DNA of 64,000 bases from contig OZ020593.1 in the NCBI GenBank assembly GCA_963971535.1, positions 18,098,304 to 18,162,303 of the forward strand. Direction: 5' to 3'. Each line of letters opens with the position of its first letter. Positions within the stretch are counted from its first letter, which is position 1. Of this stretch, positions 1 to 8,822 are shown piece after piece. Both the position numbers and the translations under genes were made by a program. The notes under the pieces are model-generated. The model had not been told where the DNA came from and did no database searches. It saw only the letters and a program-made list of their open reading frames with translations. The stretch is from Notolepis coatsorum (taxonomy: Eukaryota > Chordata > Actinopteri > Aulopiformes > Paralepididae).

Positions 1-91
1 TAATTACCTCATCTTTCACAACTCAGCATCTTCTAGATCAATTTAAATCCCAAATCCTGGGTAGAGGAGCTGTGAATGTCACTGATCTCTA

Positions 92-1762
92 CTACAGCTC
101 ACAAAACTCAGCCTCCCCAGGGTATGATGGAAACCAAAGTCCAGGATAGAGAGGCTGAGTGAATGTGGTGTTGACTCTGTGCAGGAGGGTCATGGTGTCA
201 GAGACGCTGTAGAAGGACAGAGTACCTGCCCTGTGATCCAGGTACACTCCTATTCTGGAGGACCGGGGGCCCGGTACTGTTATGCTCTCGTTATTGTGTC
301 TGAAGAGGTAATCACTTTGTCTGCAAAATAAAGCCCAGGATTTTGAATTTAATCCAAATCCACAGTTCTCCCCGGTGCCTGTTCTACTAATGTCTTTGTA
401 GGAGGCTGCTACACAAACCCCTCCTCCACTACTCCACTCCACCTCCCAGTAACAGCGTCCAGTCAGACCTTCTCTACCCAGAACCTGCCACCTTTCAATA
501 AATCTTTCTGGGTGATTAGGATATGACTGCTCTTGCTGCAGTGTTGCTTTTCTGTTCCCCTCAGACAAAAACAGACGTGTGTTTGTTGTGTTTGGGTCCA
601 GTGTGATCCGAGAGGAATATTGTAAGAAGGCAGCTCTGGGCTTGGGCTCTGGTGGCAGTAAAACATTAACTGCATTCACTGTTGTTGAGATTCTGGGCCA
701 CTGCTCTTTCAGAACGTCCTCTAGTTTGTCTCTCAGCTCAGACACGACCTCAGTCACATCTGCAAAGTACAGGAGAGGAAGGACACTGATGCTGGGTGAG
801 TCTGTAGACTCACTGGGACTGGAGAGGGAGGGGTAACTCTGTAGAAAGTGGATGTGGTCCTCTGTGTGTGAGAGCTGCTCCAGCTCAGTGGCTCTCCTCC
901 TCAGGTCCGCTATCTCCTGCTCCAGTCTCTTCTGCACTTCTTCAGCCTGAGTCACGGTGGTCCTCTGTTGGGCTCTGATGACCTTCTTCAGCTCAGAGCG
1001 TCTCGTCTCCAAGGAGCGTATCAGCTCAGTAAAGATTCTCTCACTGTCCTCCACTGCTTTATCAGCAGAGCGATTGAGAGAATCAACAGCCCGTTGGGCC
1101 TCTTTGAGTTGCTTCTCTCTCCCCTGGACTCTCTGGTGGATTTTCTGCTGACTCATGCCAAGCTCTTCCTGTCTCTCCGTCCTTTCTGCTGCAGCTGAGA
1201 CTGTATCGTGGCCTTTATGTTCATCCATGGAACACAAATAACAGATGCACTGCTGATCAGTACGACAGAAAATCTTCATAGCTTCATCATGACGAGAGCA
1301 GGTGTTCTCCTGAAGCCGTGTGGAGGCTTTGACCAGCTTGTGTTTCTTAAAGGTATCAGATTGATAGTGAGGCTGGAGGTGAGTTTCACAGAAAGAAGCC
1401 AGACATACCAGGCAGGACTTGAGGGCTTTCTGCTTTCTCCCAGGGCAGACATCACAGGCCACATCTGCAGGTCCAGCATAACAACAGTGATCAGGAGGAG
1501 CAGCTTTGAGTCCTGTCTTCATTAGTTGTTCCATCACTTCAGCCAGCATGTTGCTTTTCTTCACAACAGGTCTCGGAGTAAAAGTCTCCCTGCACTGGGG
1601 ACATGTGTAGATCCCCTTCTGATCGTCGTGATCCCAGCAGTCTGTAATACAGCCCAAACAGTAGCTGTGTCCACAGTGAATAGTTACCGGATCCTTCAGT
1701 AGATCCAGACAGATAGAACAGCAAAACTGGTCCCGGTCCAGATCAACTCCTTGCTGCGCCAT
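92..1762 (-). CDS. TRIM family E3 ubiquitin ligase-like protein (TRIM16/TRIM25/finTRIM type), copy A
   Basis: Predicted cytoplasmic E3 ubiquitin ligase of the tripartite-motif family; fish relatives expand as clusters and many act in antiviral innate immunity (family knowledge). The protein is about 556 aa in one exon. In order it shows a C3HC4 RING (Cys15/Cys18, Cys30, His32, Cys35/Cys38, Cys54/Cys57), a B-box 1 (about 103-132), a B-box 2 (about 155-185), a coiled coil (about 195-300) and a C-terminal PRY/SPRY domain (about 375-556). I start at the ATG giving MAQQGVDLD, the usual start of such fish TRIMs; the frame stays open eight codons upstream only through a GTG. The last lysine codon of copy B (AAG) is TAG here, so this protein ends one residue earlier. 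No frameshift or loss of zinc ligands is visible. The substrate is unknown. Confidence 0.88.
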   Translation of the reverse strand: MAQQGVDLDRDQFCCSICLDLLKDPVTIHCGHSYCLGCITDCWDHDDQKGIYTCPQCRETFTPRPVVKKSNMLAEVMEQLMKTGLKAAPPDHCCYAGPADVACDVCPGRKQKALKSCLVCLASFCETHLQPHYQSDTFKKHKLVKASTRLQENTCSRHDEAMKIFCRTDQQCICYLCSMDEHKGHDTVSAAAERTERQEELGMSQQKIHQRVQGREKQLKEAQRAVDSLNRSADKAVEDSERIFTELIRSLETRRSELKKVIRAQQRTTVTQAEEVQKRLEQEIADLRRRATELEQLSHTEDHIHFLQSYPSLSSPSESTDSPSISVLPLLYFADVTEVVSELRDKLEDVLKEQWPRISTTVNAVNVLLPPEPKPRAAFLQYSSRITLDPNTTNTRLFLSEGNRKATLQQEQSYPNHPERFIERWQVLGREGLTGRCYWEVEWSSGGGVCVAASYKDISRTGTGENCGFGLNSKSWALFCRQSDYLFRHNNESITVPGPRSSRIGVYLDHRAGTLSFYSVSDTMTLLHRVNTTFTQPLYPGLWFPSYPGEAEFCEL

Positions 1763-1921
1763 TTTATTCCACAAAGACAACGGCACTCTAAGTTTTGTTT
1801 TCTCAGGAAGAGTGATCGTGTGGGTGCAGAGTGCAGACAGTCACTGCTTCCTGGTTATAGAGTAAACTCTGCTCGTGTGTTTGGTGGGAGCGGCTCTGGG
1901 TGGGAGGTGCTTCCTGGTTGC

Positions 1922-2325
1922 GTTATTTCTTTTCCGTAGCCGCATTTTGCGGAGACGCTCTCTGATTGGCCACTTCATGTGACATGTGCGCCAATCGTGT
2001 GACGCCTGTTTCTACACCGGTTAAGCTTAGGCACTCTTTCGAAGTTGGTTAAGGTTAGAGTTTGTCTTAGAGCAGGGCGATAGAACACCAGCCCTGATTC
2101 CAAACTCTAACCTTAACCAACTTCGAAAGAGTCGCCTAAGCTTAACCAGTGATAAACTAGGCATTAGGTAGTTTGCAGGCTGTTAGACCCGGAAATGGGC
2201 AAAGACATAGCTCGTCACGCGATTGGGCTCACATGTCAGCGGCCAATCAGAGAGCGTCAGTCAGTGGCCAATCAGAGAGCGTCTCCGCAAAATGCGGCTA
2301 CAGAAAAAAAGAACGCTTCTTGGTT
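1922..2325. repeat. Large palindrome upstream of TRIM copy A
   Basis: The left arm (from about 1936, CGTAGCCGCATTTTGCGGAG) is repeated inverted at 2270-2310. An inner arm starting near GTTAAGCTTAGG (about 2020-2063) is repeated inverted at 2101-2146. The centre is a short spacer containing GCAGGGCGATAGAACACC. Both arms carry ATTGG/CCAAT motifs. It lies about 160 bp upstream of the TRIM start codon, so it probably overlaps the promoter region. It may be a fold-back MITE; I see no clear target duplication. Confidence 0.8.
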
Positions 2326-2335
2326 GCGTATAGAC

Positions 2336-3130
2336 CACCGTAACACTTCCGGGATTCTGAAATCAGGGAGCAGATTGCGGGGGGTGCATATGAATGAATG
2401 TGGACGAGAGCCGTGATGTAAGTGGTTGCCGATACGGCTGTGGGGGTGCTAGAGACATGATCGAATAGACGTTTATGCGCCTCGCTCTCCTGAACACGGC
2501 GTGACCCATAACTAATCGATCAGAACTAAATCGGCAGAGTAAAAGCCCATTTTAAAGCACCTATTCCGCTTGGACATGCGCAGAGTGCCCATGGAGTCTG
2601 GACGACGCGAGATGACGCTCGAATGAATGTGGACTGTTCCATCAGAGGGGGGAGCTTCGATGGTCATGTAAGTGGCTACAGACCGCTGCACTTAAATATA
2701 AACATTAGTCTACCTGGAGACTCAATGAGGTAATTGTAGATGTCGCCATAAGACACGTCTGGCCATTTAGTGGGATCATTTTTTCATTATCCTGTTCGGC
2801 TGGCCACCGAAGCTCCCCCCTCTGATAGAACGGTCCACATTCATTCGAGCGTCATCTCGCGTCGTCCAGACTCCATGGGCACTCTGTGCATGTCCAAGCG
2901 GAATAGGTGCTTTAAAATGGGCTTTTTCTCTGCCGATTTAGTTCTGATCGATTAGTTATGGGTCACGCCGTGTTCAGGAGAGCGAGGCGCATAAACGTCT
3001 ATTCGATCATGTCTCTAGCACCCCCACAGCCGTATCGGCAACCACTTCCATCACGGCTCTCGTCCACATCCATTCATTTGACCCCCCCGCAATCTCCTCC
3101 TTGATTTCAATGTAACGCGGAAGTGTAGGT
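2336..3130. mobile_element. Fold-back element with ~320 bp inverted arms, only in copy A
   Basis: The left arm (about 2340-2665) reappears as its reverse complement at about 2800-3127, around a ~135 bp loop. Examples are CATGGAGTCTGGACGACGCG at 2590-2609 and its complement at 2859-2878. In copy B the flanks join directly around 6790-6800, so the block was inserted in copy A after duplication or removed from copy B. No transposase frame is visible. The exact ends and target duplication were not resolved. Confidence 0.75.
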
Positions 3131-3193
3131 GCTGTTATGGGGAGGAGTCGCTTTAAAGAGACAGTGTCTATTTTACTGTGATTCATAGATAGA

Positions 3194-3229
<36 letters not shown>
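3194..3229. repeat. (GATT/ATTG)n microsatellite
   Basis: Nine or so tandem GATT units mark the right edge of the duplicated block. In copy B the same microsatellite (6856-6880) is the tail of a LINE, which suggests it began as a retroposon tail. Confidence 0.9.
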
Positions 3230-3230
<1 letters not shown>

Positions 3231-3292
3231 CCGCGGAGAAGACGCAGACCACCACCTGAAGCCCATGTAGAATCGTGAGTTGAATTTTATAC

Positions 3293-3535
3293 ACGATTGA
3301 TTGATTGATGGAAAACTTTATTAACAGATGGTTAAGAACAATATAAAATTAAAATAAAAAAAATAACAATGAAAAGATCAAATACAAAAATCAAATACAA
3401 AAATGATTTACTGTGAAAGAAAGAAAATGAATAAAAAAAGAGTCTTGTCCAAAAAGGAATAGGAAGAGGCAAGATGCTAATCAGGTCCTACCCCTTATTA
3501 CAATAAACCCTTCATCAACTATTCATTCATTCATT
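3293..3535 (-). mobile_element. LINE 3'-end fragment
   Basis: An ATTG tail followed by AAAACTTTATTAACAG reads on the minus strand as AATAAAGTTTT plus a CAAT-repeat tail, the layout of CR1/L2-like LINE 3' ends. The A-rich body and the AGTCTTGTCC...GGTCCTACCCC stretch also look like a LINE 3' untranslated region. No coding sequence remains. Confidence 0.55.
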
Positions 3536-4452
3536 CATTGTTTAAACGAGGGCAGGCCTTCCATACAAACATCATCTGTGAATCAAATGAATGCTTATAC
3601 TGTCTGGAGGGGTAAACAGCAGAGGTGAGGTCAATCTGTTCTAGCTGTCATAGAGCTGTCACTGTCCCATGCCCCTCTGACTGACCCGCGGGCTGCCCTA
3701 GGCCAGTGTCAACACAGTTCGACCAGGGAATAATATGTCACTAAAAAAACCCATAGAAGCAATAGCATAAAACTGCAGTGCCGCGGCGCAGCCCCATACA
3801 TAGGAGGGGCCTGTACTGTGCGTTGGGGGCCTGTGCGGTGCGGTGCACACTACTGCGCATGCGAGAAACAAAGTAAAGTCATTCTAATCTAGTCTAAGGG
3901 TTCAGTTTAGGCCCTCATCCAGAAGAGGTTAAGCTTAGAGTAACAGTCAGGGCTGGTAATCCAATTGATATTCAGTTTAAGATAAAAGATTCTAGTCTAT
4001 AGACAATTGGTTGCATTGAATGCTTTATTTGGTTACTCCTAATCCAATTGATATTCAGTTTAAGACAAACATATTTGGGACATTATGTTGACAGAATCAG
4101 GCTATAGGGCGACAATAATGTGGTCAAGAGGCATGGTTTCTATCTTTAGCCTTTAACTGGCGTGGTTTATTTATTCACATGGTATGAGCATAATGACCAA
4201 AATGACCAAAGGTGATAAAATACAAATACAATGGTTGCATATTGTTATCCAACCTACCCCGAGTATGAAAATAAAGATTTGTCCCCACATGCAAAGGAAC
4301 AGAGGTATTGAAGATAGGAATCAAATATGTGAATATGCAAAGATCTAAACAAACAAACTTTACCCCGGTAGGCTAGAAACTAGAAACAAAGCGTGCGTGT
4401 GTGTGTGTGTGTGTCTCAGAACAATGATAGAGTGACTGAGTGAATGTAACTC
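3536..4452. other. Intergenic, no gene seen; contains a dispersed repeat
   Basis: No supported gene. About 3745-3885 (GCGCAGCCCCATACATAGGA, ACTGCGCATGCGAGAAACAAAG) is found inverted at about 17405-17500, so it is a dispersed repeat. The motif CCAATTGATATTCAGTTTAA occurs twice (about 3960 and 4041). A short GT tract lies at 4395-4414. Confidence 0.6.
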
Positions 4453-4541
4453 CTAATTACCTCATCTTTCACAACTCAGCATCTTCAAGATCAATTAAAA
4501 TCCCAAACCCTGGGTAGAGGAGCTGTGCATGTCACTGATCT

Positions 4542-6221
4542 CTACTTCAGCTCACAAAACTCAGCCTCCCCAGCCAGGTAGGGGTGAAGCCAAAGTCCAG
4601 GATAGAGAGGCTGAGTGAATGTGGTGTTGACTCTGTGCAGGAGGGTCATGGTGTCAGAGACGCTGTAGAAGGACAGAGTCCCTGCCCTGTGATCCAGGTA
4701 CACTCCTATTCTGGAGGACCGGGGGCCCGGTACTGTTATGCTCTCGTTATTGTGTCTGAAGAGGTAATCACTTTGTCTGCCCAATAAAGCCCAGGATTTG
4801 GAATTTAATCCAAATCCACAGTGCTCCCTGGTGCCTGTTCTACTAATGTCTTTGTAGGAGGCTGCTACACAAACCTCTCCTCCACTACTACTCCACTCCA
4901 CCTCCCAGTAACAGCGTCCAGTCAGACCTTCTCTACCCAGAACCTGAGACCTTTCAAATCTTTCTGGGTGATTAGGATATGACTGCTTTTGCGGCATCAG
5001 TGTTGCTTTTCTGTTCCCCTCAGACAAAAACAGACGTGTGTTTGTTGTGTTTGGGTCCAGTGTGATCTGAGAGGAATATTGTAAGAAGTCAGCTCTGGTC
5101 TTGGGCTCTGGTGGCAGTAAAACATTAACTGCATTCACTGTTGTTGAGATTCTGGGCCACTGCTCTTTCAGAACGTCCTCTAGTTTGTCTCTCAGCTCAG
5201 ACACGACCTCAGTCACATCTGCAAAGTACAGGAGAGGAAGGACACCGATGCTGGGTGAGTCCGTAGACTCACTGGGACCGGAGAGGGAGGGGTAACTCTG
5301 TAGAAAGTGGATGTGGTCCTCTGTGTGCGAGAGCTGCTCCAGCTCAGTGGCTCTCCTCCTCAGGTCCGCTATCTCCTGCTCCAGTCTCTTCTGCACTTCT
5401 TCAGCCTGAGTCACGGTGGTCCTCTGTCGGGCTCTGATTACCTTCTCCAGCTCAGAGCGCCTCGTCTCCAAGGAGCGTATCAGCTCAGTAAACATTCTCT
5501 CACTGTCCTCCACTGCTTTATCAGCAGAGCGATTGAGAGAATCAACAGCCCGTTGGGCCTCTTTGAGTCGCTTCTCTCTCCCCTGGACTCTCTGGTGGAT
5601 TTTCTGCTGACTCATGCCAAGCTCTTTCTGTCTCTCCGTCCTTTCTGCTGCAGCTGAGACTGTATCGTGGCCTTTATGTTCATCCATGGAACACAAATAA
5701 CAGATGCACTGCTGATCAGTACGACAGAAAATCTTCATAGCTTCATCATGACGAGAGCAGGTGTTCTCCTGAAGCCGTGTGGAGGCTTTGACCAGCTTGT
5801 GTTTCTTAAAGGTATCAGATTGATAGTGAGGCTGGAGGTGAGTTTCACAGTAAGAAGCCAGACATACCAGGCAGGACTTGAGGGCTTTCTGCTTTCTCCC
5901 AGGGCAGACATCACAGGCCACATCTCCAGGTCCAGCATAACAACAGTGATCAGGAGGAGCAGCTTGGAGTCCTGTCTTCATTAGTTGTTCTATCACTTCA
6001 GCCAGCATGTTGCTTTTCTTCAGAACAGGTCTCGGAGTAAAAGTCTCCCTGCACTGGGGACATGTGTAGATCCCCTTCTGATCATCGTGATCCCAGCAGT
6101 CTTTAATACAGCCCATACAGTAGCTGTGTCCACAGGCAATAGTTACCGGATCCTTCAGTACATCCAGACAGAGAGAACAGCAGCACTGGTCCCAGTCCAG
6201 ATCAACTCCTTGCTGCACCAT
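4542..6221 (-). CDS. TRIM family E3 ubiquitin ligase-like protein (TRIM16/TRIM25/finTRIM type), copy B
   Basis: Tandem paralogue of the TRIM gene at 92-1762, about 559 aa, intronless and full length. The RING (Cys15/Cys18, Cys30/His32, Cys35/Cys38, Cys54/Cys57), two B-boxes (about 103-132 and 155-185), coiled coil (about 195-300) and PRY/SPRY (about 376-559) are all present. The chosen start is the ATG giving MVQQGVDLD; the eight codons upstream need a GTG. Differences from copy A are mostly single substitutions (for example Ile-Ala-Cys in place of Ile-His-Cys in the RING) plus small in-frame indels in the SPRY domain around the variable-loop region. It ends CELK. Both genes being open suggests recent duplication under constraint or little time for decay. 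RNA-level expression cannot be judged from sequence. Confidence 0.88.
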   Translation of the reverse strand: MVQQGVDLDWDQCCCSLCLDVLKDPVTIACGHSYCMGCIKDCWDHDDQKGIYTCPQCRETFTPRPVLKKSNMLAEVIEQLMKTGLQAAPPDHCCYAGPGDVACDVCPGRKQKALKSCLVCLASYCETHLQPHYQSDTFKKHKLVKASTRLQENTCSRHDEAMKIFCRTDQQCICYLCSMDEHKGHDTVSAAAERTERQKELGMSQQKIHQRVQGREKRLKEAQRAVDSLNRSADKAVEDSERMFTELIRSLETRRSELEKVIRARQRTTVTQAEEVQKRLEQEIADLRRRATELEQLSHTEDHIHFLQSYPSLSGPSESTDSPSIGVLPLLYFADVTEVVSELRDKLEDVLKEQWPRISTTVNAVNVLLPPEPKTRADFLQYSSQITLDPNTTNTRLFLSEGNRKATLMPQKQSYPNHPERFERSQVLGREGLTGRCYWEVEWSSSGGEVCVAASYKDISRTGTREHCGFGLNSKSWALLGRQSDYLFRHNNESITVPGPRSSRIGVYLDHRAGTLSFYSVSDTMTLLHRVNTTFTQPLYPGLWLHPYLAGEAEFCELK

Positions 6222-6381
6222 TTTATTCCACAAAGACAACGACACTCTAAGTTTTGTTTTCTCAGGAAGAGTGATCGTGTGGGTGCAGAGTGCAGACAGT
6301 CACTGCTTCCTGGTTATAGAGTAAACTCTGCTCGTGTGTTTGGTGGGAGCGGCTCTGGGTGGGAGGTGCTTCCTGGTTGCG

Positions 6382-6785
6382 TTATTTTTTTTCCGTAGCC
6401 GCATTTTGCGGAGACGCTCTCTGATTGGCCACTTCATGTGACATGTGCGCCAATCGTGTGACGGCAAGTTCTTTCTACACTGGTTAAGCTTAGGCACTCT
6501 TTCGAAGTTGGTTAAGGTTAGAGTTTGTCTTAGAGCAGGGCGATAGAACACCAGCCCTGATTCCAAACTCTAACCTTAACCAACTTTGAAAGAGTTGCCT
6601 AAGCTTAACCAGTGATAAACTAGGCATTAGGTAGTTTGCATGCTGTTAGACCTGGAAATGGGCAAAGACACAGCTCGTCACGCGATTGGGCGCAACATGT
6701 CAGCGGCCAATCAGAGAGCGTCAGTCAGTGGCCAATCAGAGAGCATCTCCGCAAAATGCGGCTACGGGAAAAAAATAACGCTTCC
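6382..6785. repeat. Large palindrome upstream of TRIM copy B
   Basis: Same structure as at 1922-2325: outer arms with GCCGCATTTTGCGGAGACGC and inner arms with AAGCTTAGGCACTCTTTCGA around a short centre. Retention in both copies shows that it predates the duplication. Confidence 0.8.
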
Positions 6786-7039
6786 TGGTTATAGCTGTTC
6801 AGGGGAGGAGTCGCTTTAAAGAGACAGTGTCTATTTTACTGTGATTCATAGATATAATTGATTGATTGATTGATTGATTGAAAACTTTATTAACAGATTG
6901 CAGAATGAGTACAGTACAGTACAGCTCAATACATACAATTGTTAAGGGGATGCAGACCAGAGAAATACTTTCGTCTTGTTTACATCAGGGTCCCCCATTT
7001 TCAATTCATCATAACATATATGACACACACGACATACAA

Positions 7040-7463
7040 CCCCCTCCAATGTACAGTAAATGACCAAGTATGGTTTTGTCAATATTCCAATGTACAGTTT
7101 TGCTTGTACAGTTGTACAGTGTTCCCCACCCACCCCTCCTACCCAAACCCCACCCCACCTACCCAGCCTCCCCCAATGTACAGTTTTTACGTAAAATGTA
7201 TATACTCTCTTTTCTGGACTCTTTTTGTATCACAAACAGTACTGTATTTGCAAATATGGTATGTCATAAATGTATAGATCTAGCAGTACTGTCTATCTGT
7301 ATGTCATGTATGTCATATATGTTACGATGGATTGAAAATGGGGGACCCTGATGTAAACAAGACGAAAGTCTTTCTCTGGTCTGCATCCCCTTAACAATTG
7401 TGTGTATTGAGCTGTACTGTATTGTACCCATTCTGCAATCTGTTAATAAAGTTTTCAATCAAT
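7040..7463 (+). mobile_element. Nested LINE 3' end in opposite orientation
   Basis: Carries the same 3' untranslated sequence as the surrounding LINE (CCCCCTCCAATGTACAGT) and its own tail with AATAAAGTTTTCAATCAATC at the right end. A separate tail means this is an independent insertion and not an inversion from twin priming. No clear target duplication was found. Confidence 0.65.
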
Positions 7464-7792
7464 CAAAAAACAGATAGACAGTACTGCTACATCTATACAT
7501 TTATGACATACCAGATTTGCAAATACAGTACTGTTTGTGATACAAAAAGAGTCCAGAAAAGAGAGTATATACATTTGACGTAGAAACTGTACATTGGAGG
7601 AGGTTGGGTAGGTGGGGTGGGGTTGGGTGGGGGGGGGGGACTGTACATTGGAGGTGGTTGGGTGGGGTTGGGTAGGAGGGGTGGGGGGGTGGGGGACACT
7701 GTACAACTGTACAAGCAAAACTGTACATTGGAATATTGACAAAACCATATTAGGTAAATGACTGTACATTGGAGGGGGTTGGGTTAGGACAT

Positions 7793-8200
7793 TTACAGGG
7801 GCCAGTTTCGAATTGCAGTCTCCCGTAGGTGCTCCTTGAGAGTGGTTTTGAAAGTGGGTAGTGATTCACATTCCTTTACAGCTGTGGGTAGGGCGTTCCA
7901 CATTGATGTGGCATAATTGCGAAACGTGTTTAGTCCCTTGTTTGAGCCGAATCTGGGTTTAACATGATTTGTGGAGCTCCCTCTGGTGTTGTGGTCGTGG
8001 TATTCACTGACCTTTGGGAAGTATTTTGACATGTACATGGGTACCTTAGTGGTGTAGTGTATCTTGTTGACCAGGCCCATTGCAAGTTGCTGTACTCTGT
8101 CGTCTACTCTAAGCCATCCTGCTAGGTCACTACAACGGGTTCCTAGAATCCTGTACAATGACAATACACTTGAATCTAATCTATTCAATGTCATTGTCAT
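7793..8200 (-). pseudogene. LINE ORF2 C-terminal fragment
   Basis: About 135 codons of the region downstream of the reverse transcriptase in CR1/L2-like LINEs, with the pattern HNTRGS...FGSNKGLNTFRNYATSMWNALP...FKTTLKEHL. The catalytic reverse-transcriptase motifs are absent because the element is 5'-truncated, so it cannot act alone. The first ATG is incidental. Confidence 0.75.
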
Positions 8201-8371
8201 GATTGTCCCTCATCCATGTTTACCTTATACCTCTCTCTCCTCTCTTGCGTCCATTGAGCAGGACGACAAATACTGGGCCCGGCGCAGGAAGAACAACGTT
8301 AGCGGCCCGCGCGGAGGCTGCAGGAGAACCAGATCGCGATCCGAGCGGGCTTCCTGGAGAAGGAGAACTCT

Positions 8372-8678
8372 TGCTGCACGTATCCGCTTCAAGGCCCTCG
8401 ACCTAGCATACCGTGCAGCAAAGGGAACCGCTCCCGCCTACCTCCGGTCAATGGTCTCTAACTACACACCCTCAAGACCCCTACGCTCTGCATCTTCTGG
8501 CCGCCTCAGATCTACTCCTATCCAAGCTCCCGGAGGGTCATCAAAGAGAAGCCGCCTATTCTCAGTCCTTGCCCCACAATGGTGGAATGAACTACCCATC
8601 CCAGTTAGGACAGCCGAAACCCGTCCAATCTTTCGCCGTCGACTAAAGACTCACTTCTTCAACCATTATCTGAAATGA
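8372..8678 (+). pseudogene. L2 LINE ORF2 C-terminal fragment
   Basis: Open coding end of an L2-type LINE, about 100 codons up to the stop at 8678, with no reverse-transcriptase core. The open frame extends upstream into the host PAR-bZIP exon only by chance. A decayed relative is at 53600-53760. Confidence 0.75.
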
Positions 8679-8822
8679 TAAAATAAAAAAATAAAAATAA
8701 AAATCTAACCCCGACTAACCTTACTGTCATGCACTTGTCCTAATAAACTAACCTACACTGTAACACGCAACACTTTGATGAACATTGTTACTCAGCTGAT
8801 AGAGTTATACCCTTCTTGCTGT

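Larger units (their letters stand above)
1..3235. repeat. Tandem segmental duplication, copy A
   Basis: The first bases of the window, the TRIM gene, its upstream palindrome and the sequence up to a GATT/ATTG microsatellite all recur from 4453 in the same order and orientation. The two copies differ by scattered substitutions and small indels. The large difference is an insertion-like block at about 2336-3130 that copy B lacks. The left edge lies at or before the window start, so the true unit may be longer. The right edge is placed at the microsatellite, where the copies stop matching. Confidence 0.9.
4453..6880. repeat. Tandem segmental duplication, copy B
   Basis: Second copy of the TRIM unit that starts at position 1, in the same orientation. 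It contains the second TRIM gene and the second palindrome. It lacks the fold-back element of copy A, so the sequence runs directly from the palindrome into GGGGAGGAGTCGCTTTAAAG. Confidence 0.9.
6850..8203 (-). mobile_element. 5'-truncated CR1/L2-like LINE, split by a second copy
   Basis: Read on the minus strand, the element has the C-terminal end of a LINE ORF2 (8200-7793), a 3' untranslated region (7790 to about 7465), then, after an inserted piece, the 3' tail at about 7035-6850 ending AATAAAGTTTTCAATCAATC. The inserted piece (about 7040-7463) is a shorter copy of the same 3' region in the opposite orientation. Confidence 0.75.

Noticed and set aside
68..1786. TRIM start eight codons upstream (MPLSLWNK / MSLSLWNK)
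   Set aside because: That codon is GTG; the downstream ATG (MAQQGVDLD / MVQQGVDLD) fits fish TRIM starts.
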